A stretch of 64,000 bases of DNA from Aspidapion aeneum (lineage: Eukaryota > Arthropoda > Insecta > Coleoptera > Brentidae). Of this stretch, positions 21,255-33,022 are shown piece by piece. The stretch lies in the NCBI GenBank assembly GCA_963576565.1, contig OY755048.1:4284501-4348500 (forward strand), read 5' to 3'. How positions within the stretch are numbered: the first letter of the stretch is position 1; each line of letters begins with the position of its first letter. The notes under the pieces were generated by a model. It made no database searches. It had not been told where the DNA came from and worked only from the letters and a program-made list of their open reading frames with translations. A program made the position numbers and the translations under genes.

Positions 21255-23337
21255 AGGTAGTGTAGTCGCGATTTTTACATATGTTATTGACGTTGGAGTT
21301 CTAAAAACAAATTTGAGTTTTCGATCTTGGGGGGAGGCGGTTCCCCGCGCCATCTTGGATTTAGTGTGCACAAAATGGTTTTTTTTTAAATAACTTGGTT
21401 TCTGTACGTTTTCGAAAAAAAAAATGGAATGGTTTTCGAGTTATGACGCTAAACATTTCGCCGCCATTTTGGATTTTGACCAATTTTTCTTTTCAGAGCC
21501 CTTTAACTTCGAAACTGCTTATTTTTGAGAAAATCTATAAATACGTAAAATAAAGACTAACTAATAGCATATAAAACAAGTTATCATTGAGTTCTCTGAG
21601 TAGTATCCTTGCCGAGATACGAACCCTGAAGTTTTAGCAGGACACCGATTTCCTATGTATTTACATAGTCTATGCAAAATAAATCGAATTTATTCAGTTT
21701 TATGTCATTTTCTCAAAAGGTAAGCAATTTAGAGTAAACGTGTAGTCAACTTTATTGTAGAAAATTAAATTATTTTTTAAATGATGTATCACCTAAGTGG
21801 GTCAAGTCCACGGTTAGGACTTAATTGGCAGTCATATATTGGGATGGGATTTTAGGATCACGAAAAAAAAACATGTTTTTCTAGAATTTATTCAGTTTTC
21901 ATAAAAACTAAGCATTTTAGGGAAAAATGTTGAAACACCTTTTTTAGAGAAAATAAAGTACTCTTTTAAAGAGCGTATCACAAAGTTGTGTTAAAGCTAT
22001 AATTGACCCTCCAAGGGCGTCCGCATATTGAGATTATTTTTTTTCTAATTATTTTTTTTTAGGTTTTGATTTGTTTTATTTAATTAAAAAAAAAATCTTG
22101 TTTTACTCTCATTTGTTGAAAATAAGATTATTTTTAAAACGATATGTATTTAGTGGGTTTTTGTTAACGGCAACACTCAAAGAATATTTATGTATGTTTA
22201 GTTATTTTTTTTTCAAGTCTCAGTTTTTCGACGTCTGGTGTATTAACGGTTCCTCAAGTATGATAACTATATACATCGTTCAAAAGAAAATTTAATCGTC
22301 TATAACATAGAGTAAAACGTTTTTCCCGGTATGGCTTGGTTTAAAAAAAATTGGTAAAATGCATGATAACAATTCTTTTTTTTTGTGATTAAATAAAAGT
22401 CACTAAACATACATATATTATTTGAGTGTTCCCCGTTAACAAAAACCCACTAGATACATATGGTTTTAAGGATAGTATTATTTTCAACAATATAAAGCTA
22501 AATAAAATTTTTAAGAAAGCTTAGTTTTTAAGAAAATTGAATAAAACAAATGAAAAACTTATTTAAAAAAAATTACCTCAATATGCGGACGCCCCTGGAG
22601 TGTCAATCCTGGCTTTAGCACAACTTTGTTATACATTGTTTTAAAGAGCAATTTATTTTCTCTAAAAAAGATGTTTCAACATTTTTCCCTAAAATGCTTA
22701 GTTTTTTTAAAAACTGAATAAAACCTAAAAAAAACATTTTTTTTTTCGTGACCTAACGGCGGACTAGGTCCACTTCGTTGAAAAATCATTTAATAGATAA
22801 TTTAATTTTCTAATTAAATTAATTACAGATTTTCTGTAAAATGCTTACCCTTTGAGAAAATGACATAAACCTAAATAATTTCGGTTTATTTTGCATATAC
22901 TATGCAAATACATGTGAAACGGGTGTACTGATAACACTTCGGGGTTCATATCTCAGCAAGGGTACTACCCATGGAACTCAATGATGTCTTATTTTATAGG
23001 CTACTAGTTGGTCTCTATTTTATTTTATTACAGATTTTCTAAAAAATAAGCAGTTTCAAAGTTAAAGGCCATTAAATAAAAAAAATTGCGTCATAACTCG
23101 AAAACCATTCGTCAGACAAAAAACCTGTGTGTTTTTGTAGGAAATTTTATTGTCGTTAACTTTTGTCTAAAAACTTTTTTTTCTAAAATGTCCGGGATCA
23201 AGTAATTTTAAAAAACCTTTTCGTGCACACTAAATCCAAGATGGTGGGAGAAGCCACCCCCCCCCCCCCCCAAGCTCGAAAATTTTTTTAGGACTTCAAT
23301 GTAAACAACATATGTCAAAATCGCGACTGCGCCACCT
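21255..23337. repeat. 2.1-kb palindrome (foldback), arms ~1 kb
   Basis: The outer ends pair as AGGTAGTGTAGTCGCG (21255) with CGCGACTGCGCCACCT (to 23337). Pairing continues inward: GCGCCATCTTGGATTTAGTG (21350) with CACTAAATCCAAGATGGTG (23227), TTCTCAAAAGG (21711) with CCTTTGAGAAA (22850), and GTGGGTTTTTGTTAACGG (22154) with CGTTAACAAAAACCCAC (22434). The centre is near 22300 and pairing is symmetrical. No transposase or target duplication is visible. The frames at 21202-21393 and 22071-22295 lie in the arms and are not genes. Confidence 0.8.
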
Positions 23338-24626
23338 TTTGCAAGCTGGGGATCATTTTTTCGCTCCAATGACTGGCCCTTAGAGTAATAAATATAAATA
23401 AATATAGGACTGGCCTATATAGCTCATTACTCGTGTGATTAGATTTTCTATAACTTACTAATATTTTAAGTCTTAGTTTCTTAAGTATTAGGGTGGAGAT
23501 AGATTTATGAAAGAGTTCTAGAAAACTCATGTAGTGTCACAAACAAAATATTTTTCCAAGTGTTAATCGGAAAATTTCAAAAGTAAGGAAAACACATGTG
23601 GCTCAGCTGTGCTATTGAACTTTTAATCGAAAAATTGCGATAAAAACGAGGATATAAAAATCTATGTAGATGTGTTGCTTAAATATAATATATAATATAT
23701 AATGATATAAATATTAATTAATTTTAATAAACCACTGGTTGATATGCCGATGAAATTGTAAATAATAATAATTTACAAATTATACCTAGCTAGGCGTATG
23801 TTTCATTTATTAATAGAGTGTCAGAATTTTATAGGTGAAAGTTTTCTCATTGGAATATTAACTAGAACTATTGAGGGCATTAAGGGCTCTAATTTGATAC
23901 TGATGAAAATTTATAAAACTAAAATGTTTTAGATACATTTAAACATATTATAATGGCTATAAAAAACAATTTTTTTTTGAACATAGACATTGTGTGTAAA
24001 ATAAGAATCAATAAAATTTTATGTAATTTGTTAAAATCCAATAAAAAAGAGTCGTGATTTATGAAATATTGGTTTTGATTGTGAAATATAGCAACAATTT
24101 TATAGTAAATTGTTATTATAGCGTACTATAGAATAAAATTAATTAAGTTGTGAAAAACACTGTAGCATCGCGTCATCGTTGAGAATTACTAGAAAAAACC
24201 AATTTTATGGATTAGCTCCAAATATTTTGGCGGAAAAATAAAAAATATCACGAGTTTCGGCATTTTTGTCGTATTGTCATGGGACAAAACTTATTTTGTA
24301 TTGTTGTATATTTAAGAATAAAATTTTGTTTAAAATTAATAATAGGTTATTTTTATATAAAACTATATTATTTTTGGAATTTTCTTGGGTAAAAAAAATA
24401 ATAATAAAGAGAAGCTGAAATGTTAAATTACAATACATTTTAAAAAATATTAATTTCATTAAAAGTACAATCTTGCATTATATTTTGGCTCTGGAATATT
24501 TTTACGTAATCGATTTGTTATCTGCTTAAAAATGTTTATCCTTTGAAGGACTTTAGTAAAACGACACTAAGAAAAAAGTACGATATGCTAATTACATTGC
24601 TCATGATCTTAAAAATGGTTCAAGCA
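23338..24626. other. AT-rich stretch without recognised features
   Basis: No gene seen. Frames at 23315-23530 and 24277-24459 on the minus strand are AT-driven and have no family resemblance. This lies in what may be intron 1 of the FGF gene. Confidence 0.45.
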
Positions 24627-25815
24627 CATTGGCGTAGCTAGCCTTGCTTTTCAGGGGGGGCCGTGGCCCCGGTCTATCTTGAACAAAAAGCAAACATAGG
24701 TTTTAAAGAGTCGTGCAAAGTGTGCAATGAATAAAAAAAAATACGCGCATTAAATGTTCTAATATTTTAATATAACAAACTTAATAATACATTTACCAAC
24801 TTATTTATATGTATACACAGGAAGTATGTAATTCAGCAATTCTACAAAGAAAGTTTTCTACGTCGCTGACTGAAAGCGTCTACCACACTGTCTAAGTCGA
24901 CCTCAACATCTTTTTCTATGAATAACAATGACAAACCTGAGTGTCTCTCTTAAGTCATAGTTGTTCTAAGCCAATTAAAAACTCTCCTCATGGCAGAGAA
25001 AGACCTCTCGCAAGTTGCACTTGAAATTGGAAGAATACTCGCAACTTTAAAAAGTTGGTAGAGGTTTGGATAGGTGTTTTCTGCTATATGTTGTTTGATA
25101 GAATCATGACTAACAGTTTGATTTAACCGAAAAATACAATTCTTTAAAACGGTCATTTCTGCTCTTAGAGCAGAAGTATTAATATTAAAAATTTCCCGGT
25201 ATTCTCGACGAATTTATTCCATTTAACGACGTGGGAAAACTTAATATGAAAATGGTTATGAAATTGTCACCAAAATCGGAAAATTTCCATAAGACACTAA
25301 ACGCTAACCTCAAAAAAACTAAAAAGATTATTATATTTATTTTAGAAAAACAGTTGAAGGTCTTTTATAACCTTACGACATCTACAACCCGATTTCGGAA
25401 ACAGAGGGGCAAAGGTCGCTGTCTTTATTAAATGCGAAATTTAACTTACACTTCTATAATATTTTACAAGATGTCGCCAATATGTATGAAATATTCAATA
25501 TGCATAATTATGTTTAAATTTAAAAAATATTTTCGGGAAATTGCATAAGTGCAGAAAAGTTACCGATAATTTAAAGAGAAAAAGCCTAATTCCGCAAGAC
25601 AAGGGCTTTTTCCTGAAATGTACACATTATCTGAATGATTTTAAATTTTAATGCACCTGTTTTATTTGAATATTTCCCGAATAATAATAGAAAAGTATGT
25701 ATTTTCAGCGTCATGTTCTTTTACTAGTAGTCGGTAGGGGAGGCCTAAAATATCTTAGGGGGGCCTGAGGGACTTCAGGCCCCCCCCTGCCCCCCCCCCC
25801 CTAGCTACGCCAATG
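24627..25815. mobile_element. hAT transposon remnant with perfect 8-bp target duplication
   Basis: Terminal inverted repeats CATTGGCGTAGCTAGC (24627) and GCTAGCTACGCCAATG (to 25815) are exact inverses. The flanks are both TTCAAGCA (24619-24626 and 25816-25823), a perfect 8-bp duplication, the hallmark of hAT. At 1189 bp it is far shorter than an autonomous copy and keeps only the end of the transposase (24950-25156, minus). C/G runs lie just inside both ends. Confidence 0.92.
24950..25156 (-). pseudogene. hAT transposase C-terminal dimerisation fragment
   Basis: Sixty-eight codons ending in YPNLYQLFKVASILPISSATC, ERSFSAMRRV and NWLRTTM. This is the signature of the hAT C-terminal dimerisation region; the SSATCERSFS segment is especially characteristic. 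The zinc-finger, RNase-H-like core and its catalytic residues are absent, so the protein cannot work. The apparent start is an internal codon in a truncated frame. Confidence 0.9.
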
Positions 25816-25937
25816 TTCAAGCATAGTTTGTTGTGTGCCAAAAGCACTGACTTGTTACAAAAATATATTAATTGGATTGAGCTCTTTTTTTTGGTTTTTT
25901 AAAGAAACAGAAATATGAAATTTGTAAAACTAAAAAT
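25816..25937. other. Spacer between hAT remnant and next element
   Basis: Begins with the right copy of the 8-bp duplication; nothing else recognised. Confidence 0.4.
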
Positions 25938-26910
25938 CCCACATAGCACAATCACGTGTTTAACACGTAAAAATGGCGTGAGAAAAAAAAACTTTGATTT
26001 TAAAAGCTGCTAGAAAAAAACGTTTATTTCATATATGAAAACCAGCTTAATAGGTCATTCATTAACGTTATAAAAAATAACGTTGCTAAAAACTACGTTG
26101 TAATAACGCCATTATAAAATTAAAAGAGCAATGTTTTTACGTTAGTTTCAAGTGATTTTTTTAAATCACATTAGATTCACGCCTTTCTACACGAATTTTA
26201 AAACGCGACTTGCATGGCTTTTCTACTGAATATTTTTGAGATTTTACTAGCAGCAGCGCCACCTATTGTCGGGATTTTTCCCTTTGACGACATCTATCAG
26301 GCAGTGCTTTGGCCTCTAAACTCCAAAAACCTTTTAAGGAACTGATCCCTGATCCTTCACGATCACGACGCATCTGTTATTAACCTGATAAAGACACATT
26401 ACTGTAAAAAAAATCTTGTTTAGCTTTTAAAAAAACATAATGTATATAGATAGATCAATAGATATTTTGTCTTGCCTTAAGCGCCATCTTTACAATTGTC
26501 TTGAAGTGTTGTGTCTTAAACTAGTGAACTTTTATAACTTCCTTTCGTGTCTCTTTTAAGTTAAAAATTTTTTATTAAAAAAACGTGACCAAAAAAGACG
26601 CAGAAAGTTAGTAGGTTTGAGAAGTCTTAATCTAGTGGCGTTTTAGAACATGTTGTGGAGGACTTTTCAAGTGTGAATTTGGATCATGAAAATAACGAGG
26701 GTAAAAAACACGTTATATTCACAGCACCAGAAACTTCAGCAAAAAGTACATTTTTATAGCTTGATTTCTCCTTGTTTTTAAGTTATCTTTAAGCATATAG
26801 ATTTAACAAAATAAATATTACATGTTATGAGGTTGTTTTCAAGTAAAAAAAAACTTTGTTATTTTTGTTCACGTTAATTTAACGTTGATGTGATTTTTGT
26901 GCTATGTGGG
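25938..26910. mobile_element. 973-bp inverted-repeat element in FGF intron 1
   Basis: The ends are inverses: CCCACATAGCACAA at 25938 and TTGTGCTATGTGGG to 26910. Related subterminal ACGT-rich palindromes lie inside both ends (GTGTTTAACACGT near 25954; ACGTTAATTTAACGT near 26871). AT flanks both ends, a possible 2-bp target repeat. No protein is encoded. Its right edge is only 24 bp from the FGF exon 1 splice donor. Confidence 0.7.
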
Positions 26911-26929
26911 ATAAAGTATGGTTAGAAAG

Positions 26930-26935
26930 ACTTAC
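26930..26935 (-). other. Splice donor of FGF exon 1
   Basis: The minus strand reads CCCTACA|GTAAGTC, a near-ideal donor directly after the codons for SPY. It leaves one base of the next codon in exon 1 (phase 1). Confidence 0.8.
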
Positions 26936-27212
26936 TGTAGGGACTAGTGTCATCTGTAGTGCCATTCACAATGCCCCCAGGTAGAATTTGAAGGTGCCTA
27001 TTTTTGATGAACATTTGAATTTTTCGAGCGGTGCCAGTCACGTGGGATAAATTGGTGCTTCTCTCGCTGCGGGCAGTCGGGTCCTCCTCCTCGTCGAAAC
27101 GATTGCTGGGGTCGTCTTGACCCCTGGGGGGGTCGTGGCGACCCTTGGGAGCGCCGATCACTAAACCACAGTTAGCAAGTAACAGCAGACCCAGGAACAG
27201 AGAATTCACCAT
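26936..27212 (-). CDS. Fibroblast growth factor family, first coding exon
   Basis: FGFs are secreted or pericellular ligands that activate receptor tyrosine kinases. The exon encodes 92 residues plus one base. Residues 1-21 form a signal peptide (MVNSLFLGLLLLANCGLVIG). Residues 22-60 are a low-complexity, acidic and proline-bearing linker. Residues 64-92 are the start of the FGF beta-trefoil: KIQMFIKNRHLQILPGG followed by IVNGTTDDTSPY, matching the usual LQI(L/F)PDG-VNGT pattern, with G in place of the usual D. Possible N-glycosylation sites are NLS (54) and NGT (83). The frame ends at a GTAAGT donor (26935 downward), where FGF genes commonly have their first coding intron. The ATG at 27212 is the first in frame and directly precedes the signal peptide. 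Codon use is much more GC-rich than the surroundings. Later exons were not found by eye. Which insect FGF subfamily it belongs to cannot be decided from this exon. Confidence 0.88.
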
Positions 27213-27313
27213 GACTGGGACATAGTGTCGTCACTCACCCTTGTCACTTTCGTTCACTGTCACTGTCCCTCATTTTTTTCGTTTGGTCACTAATTAATTA
27301 AGCTAAGCATCTG
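27213..27313 (-). promoter_or_regulatory. Probable FGF 5' untranslated sequence
   Basis: Immediately upstream of the FGF start codon on the minus strand, with GTGACAGTGACAGTGAACG-type short repeats. No splice acceptor or TATA box is convincing, so the transcription start is unknown. Confidence 0.35.
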
Positions 27314-27655
27314 GGTGACCAACTCCACGATATTTTAAAATATCGGACGAAATTCATGTTTCTGAAATTAAGACAAAAGTTTTAAATCAAATAATTATTT
27401 TTTTTTCAATTTTAAAATTTTGGAGGTTTCAGGTTTTTTTTTAATTTTAAAACTTTAGAATTTTTTTTAATATAAAAAAAAATAAAATTACAATTTTAAA
27501 AATTTTATTTTCAGATTGTTTCACAAAATATTAAAAAAAAAAAATGTTTTGCAATGAATTTTTTTTTACAGAATTTATTTTGGAAAAGAAAAAAAATTTG
27601 TAGTAAAAAGTGGTAATTTTGGGGTGTCCGGGTGGATTCCGGACAGTTGGTCACC
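27314..27655. mobile_element. MITE-like insertion upstream of the FGF start codon
   Basis: Short inverted ends GGTGACCAACT (27314) and AGTTGGTCACC (to 27655) enclose a very AT-rich core of poly-A and poly-T runs, with no coding content. Subterminal TATCGGACG and TTCCGGACA are loosely inverted as well. No target duplication is clear. It separates the FGF exon from the GC-rich sequence beyond. Confidence 0.6.
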
Positions 27656-27860
27656 TTAAGTCGAGCGTCGTACAGAGTGCGCTCGTAATCGCGTGTTCCA
27701 TGGAAACAGGCCTATGTCACTAATGAGTGAGAGCGTGTGACGGTTGCTGCTTTGCCGGCGACCGCGAATATACTAAGGTCTACATGCTGATACGCTCTCG
27801 TAACTGTGGCGGCGGAGGCTCAAGCGCCATACCATGCTGATTGCGTATATACACCGACCA
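27656..27860. promoter_or_regulatory. GC/CpG-rich block, possible FGF promoter or 5' exon region
   Basis: A CG-rich segment (GTCGAGCGTCGTAC, GCGCTCGTAATCGCG, GCCGGCGACCGCG, GGCGGCGGAGG) in an AT-rich neighbourhood, 450-650 bp upstream of the FGF start. It holds no credible coding frame. Position and composition suggest promoter or 5'-UTR sequence, but nothing proves it. Confidence 0.35.
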
Positions 27861-28139
27861 CCGATGCTACTTAACTATCCGACGCCTCGTCGGAATTAAC
27901 CTGTCTTTCCTACTAATCACAGATCAGTGTCCGGTCCCCTCAAAGTCCTGTCCACAGTATAAAACAAACAATTCTCACAATAAACTTCGCTATAACATGA
28001 GCAATTATGGTTTGCTTGCTAACCCTTCTTTTTCTTTTATTTTGTGGTTCATTTCCTAGCAAGTTAGTTAGAGATTATCATGGCTATTCTACACTTCGTC
28101 GTATCTGGCTAAAATATGTATACCTACCGGGTGGGCTAA
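27861..28139. other. Unassigned stretch
   Basis: Two overlapping plus-strand frames (27841-28059, 28007-28225) have no recognised similarity and overlap a palindrome arm; not called as genes. Confidence 0.4.
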
Positions 28140-29110
28140 AAAAACGGGACAAAATGTTTTTTGTTATAACTTTTGAACTATACCATCGATCTTATTGGGG
28201 CAAACTACAATTTGTAAGGATTTGATCAAGCTGACAGAAGCAAACATGACCCTTCAAAAAAGACTCGTTTATTTCTATGTTTTGGAATTTTTTTCGAATG
28301 GTTTTTAAATTCATAAAAAAGCCTTATTTCTGCTTAGCACAATCAGGTATAAATTATTGAAATCGGTTCAGCGGTTCTCGAAAAATATTTTTTTCAAACA
28401 TTGTTTTACCAACTATGCGAGTGCCTTATCAATTTTGTCTGCATTCATTTCCTTATAAATTAATTTTTACTGAACCGATTGTAATAAAATAAAAAACATC
28501 ATAGTGTAAATTAATTTCTCTTTAATAATCACGATCGCAATAGGACAAAATCAAGCTTGACCCTTCAAAGAGGCTCGTTTATTTTTATAATTAGAAAGAC
28601 ATTTTGATTCTTTTTAATTCGTAGAAAATCTCTGTCTTAGCGGCCGAAAAACGAGGTACGAATGATAGAAATCGAGAAGCGAGTCTAGATCATTTATAGA
28701 AATTTTAAAAAGGGTCGAAAAGTGTCTCGCAACACAAGAAAAATCAATCTTTTATATAGGGTCCAATTTTATTGGATTTAAAGTTAGCGGCAAATTTTGC
28801 TCAATATTTTTAAGGAGCACTAGATCGTTACTACAATGCCTTTTATTACATTAAAATCGCTTCACTCAAAATTTATTTACGGGAAAATGAATGCACACAT
28901 AATTTTTAAAACAAAGGTTGAGAATAAAAATCATTTTTCAAGAACCACAGAACCGATTTTAATGATTCATACCTCGTATAGGGCTTTTTGGTAAATTTAT
29001 CAAGCATTCTAAAAAAATTTCGGGCCATGAGAATAAACAAGTCCCTTTGGAGGTTTACGTTTGATTCTGTCTGCTATTTTTTGTAATTTAAGATGGCGAA
29101 CAAAAAAAAT
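28140..29110. repeat. ~1-kb imperfect palindrome with internal direct copies
   Basis: Left-arm blocks pair with inverted right-arm blocks: AGACTCGTTTATT (28262) with AATAAACAAGTCCCTTTGG (29032); GAAATCGGTTCAG (28358) with CACAGAACCGATTTTAATG (28945); GCATTCATTTCC (28441) with GGGAAAATGAATGC (28880). The segment near 28533-28590 (GACCCTTCAAAGAGGCTCG) also repeats the left end directly. AAGATGGCGAAC lies at 29091. No coding content. Confidence 0.65.
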
Positions 29111-29232
29111 GTTTTCTAAAAAGCTTTATCAATTACCTGCAAAGTGCAGTTTAAATTAAAATCAATGATTTAGTCAAAAGGTATAATGAAAATAGTTTTT
29201 GCGGGTTATGTTATTTTTTGGCTCACATACCG

Positions 29233-30632
29233 GGTGTTCTTTTACCTTGACTACGCCTTTCCTCCATTTTCCATCCATAATATTCTGGAATAATCTATAT
29301 TTCAGACCTCTTACAACATGCGCAAAAAAACCTTCGACTAACTAGATGTACAGGGTGTCCCAAATTCTATGTTTTTTCGGTGTTTCAGGTGTGCCCAGAG
29401 GAGAGAAAAAAACTGACCCCCACTTTTTTATTTATAAACATTTTATTTTGGTGCAAATTGCTTTTTTATACTAGTTTTTTTTTGTAGAGCATCCAACTAT
29501 CAAATTGAATTAGTTTTTGAGATATTACATAGAGTTGGTATTTTTCTTATAAATACCCATTAACTGAAATCAATGTAAATACCTGTCCCATTCTCACTCG
29601 ATTTTTGGAATCAGCTCCAAATTTCCTTTAAAATAAATTAACACAATCAATATATTTTTTATTTTTGTTATCGTTTTTATATTTTATTTTTTTCTAACCT
29701 TTAGTTTTTTATTGATTTCTAGATTTGACATTGAAAAATATGTTATTCCCAGTATACATATTAAAATATATATTAAAAATAAACAGTACAAAAAATAGAA
29801 AGAATATAGAGAAATAAAATGGTCATTACTTAAAGAAATCAAAATTTTATGTAATATCTTAAAAACTGAAATTGACAGATGAAATTTAGTTCGGCAATTG
29901 GATTCTTCATAAAAAATCTACAAAAAAGCAATTCACACCAAAATAATATTTTTATAAATAATTAGTTTAAAGACTTGACAGTGTAATTCTCTTAAAAATT
30001 GAGCCTAGTAAATGGGGATCAGTTTTGTTCCCTAAAATCACCTGAAATTGCCCAAAAATATTAAATTTGGAATGTACCCTTTAAATGGTGCCTTTTTCGG
30101 CTTATGACTTTTGTGAATTTATTATTTGTAACAGAGCAAATTTAATAGTTGATCATTTGTATGTTTATACACGTGTTTTAAGAAAGTTAGTTAAAAACAA
30201 TTTTGTAAAAAAAGTAAAGTTTGATTTTGTTATGGAAGTCAATATATTGAAAAAATGAATAAAAAATACATATGCCAATATAAATTTTGTCATTTGCAAA
30301 TTAATATGATAAGTTTGTATAAAATTTTTATTTTTCATACTTAAATAAAAATAAAAAAAGTTTGTTTGGCAATTTTTGTCACCAAATTGAGTTGCATATT
30401 CAAATCCAATTTATATGTTGTTTTTAATAATAATTTTTTGATAACTTTTTTGGCCCTAACCTGAATTTTAAAATCAATAAAATACGCTAATATAGAGGGC
30501 TCTGGACATTTTATTTGCATCTAATTATTACAAAAGAAGACTTGAATATTTTGCAAATGTTGTGAGAAATCCAAAATACTTATGAAAGAATAATTCTGGA
30601 AAGTTTAAAGGCGTAATCAAGGTAAAAACCTA
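29233..30632. repeat. ~1.4-kb palindrome with an insertion in the right arm
   Basis: Outer blocks TTTTACCTTGACTACGCCTT (29240) and AAAGGCGTAATCAAGGTAAA (30607) pair. So do AATATTCTGGAATAAT (29279) and GAATAATTCTGGAA (30588). Inner pairs include ACAGGGTGTCCCAAATTC (29342) with AAATTTGGAATGTACCC (30063), and GGTGCAAATTGCTTTTTTAT (29451) with AAAAAGCAATTCACACC (29922). The spacing shows about 460 bp of extra sequence in the right arm (about 30080-30540). Confidence 0.65.
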
Positions 30633-33022
30633 AGCTTTGTAACGATATCAAATTGATTATTTAGAGGAGCAGAAGTGTTAGCAGACTATACCCATTCATG
30701 TTATGGCGAAGTTTAAGGAATTTACAAGAAATAAAATTGCTTTAACTATGTATTTTAGTTTCCCAAAAAAAAAAATTGTTTTTATCCCAAAACAGAGTAA
30801 AAAGGTTGGTTGAAAATTTCAAAAAAAATATATAATTTTTGGTAAAATCTAAAAATATCAAAATCAAAATAAAACTCGTTACATTGGCAAACAAACAAGG
30901 AAACAAATTAAACGCGATTTTTCAACTTCAACCAAATTTCAATTAAACTCGTTTACTAGTGAAAGGGTTATTTGTAAATTAAACTTTCCCAACAGGGCCA
31001 CAATGACAATTTGCCTGAAACTGTTGGAAGGGTGATTGTTTAACACGCACAATTATCTTTATTGTTTTTTTACGAGAAGTGTAAGGCAAAAGCACTAAAT
31101 TTTTACTCGAGCAACACTAGACTAAGCAACTATAAGGAAGTTAAATAATTTAAAAAAAAATAACTTACACTAGAAATTTGTTTTAAGATGTTGCTTATCA
31201 GCAGAACTACTAAAGAAACTCGCCCTTTTGCATTTGCTTTTATAAAGATTTTAGTGACAAAACCGAAGTTAACACATGACTTTTTATCCGTATGACTTTA
31301 GCATCACGGGTTGCGGTTTTTTTCAGTTGAATTTTACAGCGGCGGGTCAAGTAAAACTCTTCGTGATTCTAATACGCCGCAGAAGTAAATTTTTATAATT
31401 AGTTATTGAAACGTTTAAAATAGTATGCTTTACAAAATAGAAAAAAATCTGTCCAAATCCTAAAAAACTGCCAAAAAATCCAAAATTGTCCTTAACTCTA
31501 ACAACATTTTTTTGGCTTTTATACGATACAAAACTACATTTTTTAAACTGGTATCAGGGCCGTAACTAGAAAAAAATTTCGAGGGTGGATAAGAAATTGA
31601 GTTTTGGAAAATTTGCGTTTTGTGGTGGGAGATGCACAAAATGTTTATTTCTATGTTTACCTAATTTTTGCTGACATCGAACCTTTCAAAAATGCTATAA
31701 ACTAACAAAGTCTGTAAATAATTTTGCCACTTTCTCAATATTTTAAATAAGAAAATTGAATAAGCAGAAATATATTTACGGTTTGATCAAATTTAATGTT
31801 AATCCTGGATTAACATACATGCCAAAATGGATAATTCAAGATCAGATTGATTGAAAATTGAATTTTGTGGTTCTTTTCAATATTTCGTGAACCAAAGGTC
31901 TGACAGCATTTTTAGTTATTTAAAAAAAGGTTACCAGAAATGGTTTTATCCGACGCCTAATTTCAATATATTTTGTGATTTAAAAGTTATATAATTTTTG
32001 ATATTTTGTACTAGGATGGAGTCATCACTCGTTTTTCTAATCTGTCCTGCCCTAAAAAAGATATTCCATTAGGGTAATAGTAATCGCAGATTTAAAAGAA
32101 AAGACAATTTCGACCCCGTAACGCGATCTCGTTGGACCTCCCCTGATATCCCTAGTCAGCTCTTGTCTACCTGCCTATAATTTCTTCTCTGGTGTTAACT
32201 TCTTTAACTTTTAGATCCCTGTTTCTATTTTTATCTAAACACCTGCTATGGTATATCTGTTTTTATTATTATCTGTATCTAGCTATATAAAAGTTAAAGA
32301 ATTAGCATCAACAGGCACTTACATCCATTTATAAGACCTAATTGTTCTGGTTGTTGGGGTAGCCTTATGTTTGTTGAACATCTTATTCATGTGCTTTAAT
32401 GAATTAGAAAAAGAACACAGACATTTCTGAGCATTTCTAGCATTATTGCCTAGAAATAGATAGTGTGCGAAAATTAGTGCGCTCTAGTGCGGAAAAATTA
32501 TGCCCCCATTTTGACACATGCCTAATTACGATTGCTTCTCTCAAAAGCTACAAAATGAATTTAAGTGCAATTTAAATTATATAATAGGTAGGTTCATTGA
32601 GATACCTGATTTAAAAAACTAATAAAATTAAAATAATTTTTGAGGTTTTGATTACTAAAGATATGAAAATGGTAAAAATCTTGATGATTGTGATTTTTTT
32701 GTTTTAAATAAAAACGATGAAAATAAAAATAAAAATTCTCAAAAAACTAGCAAACATTATGTGTAATTACAAAAAGTATGTGGCTTTATTTAAAAAAGAG
32801 TTTGAATAAATTCCCCTGAACTATTTTTGAAAAACTGTTCCAAAAATAGGAACGTTGGCATTAAAATGGCTAAAATCTATTTATTGGCTTTTAAGTTATC
32901 GTGTCCGAGAGAGACAGACAGATGACATGATTTGGTAGTTGAGCCATTTTTGGCTCCAATAATTTATTTTGAGTAAATATACAAAAGGTTTTTTTACGAT
33001 CTCAACCAGTAGTCTTCCATAC
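30633..33022. other. AT-rich stretch without a recognised gene
   Basis: No coding frame or clear repeat. CAGGGCCGTAACTAG at 31556 resembles a hAT-type end, but no partner was found. GC-richer patches occur near 31300-31375 and 32105-32170. Confidence 0.45.

Noticed and set aside
26922..26935. The last four residues (SKSF) of the FGF reading frame
   Set aside because: They lie past the GTAAGT donor and are intron sequence.
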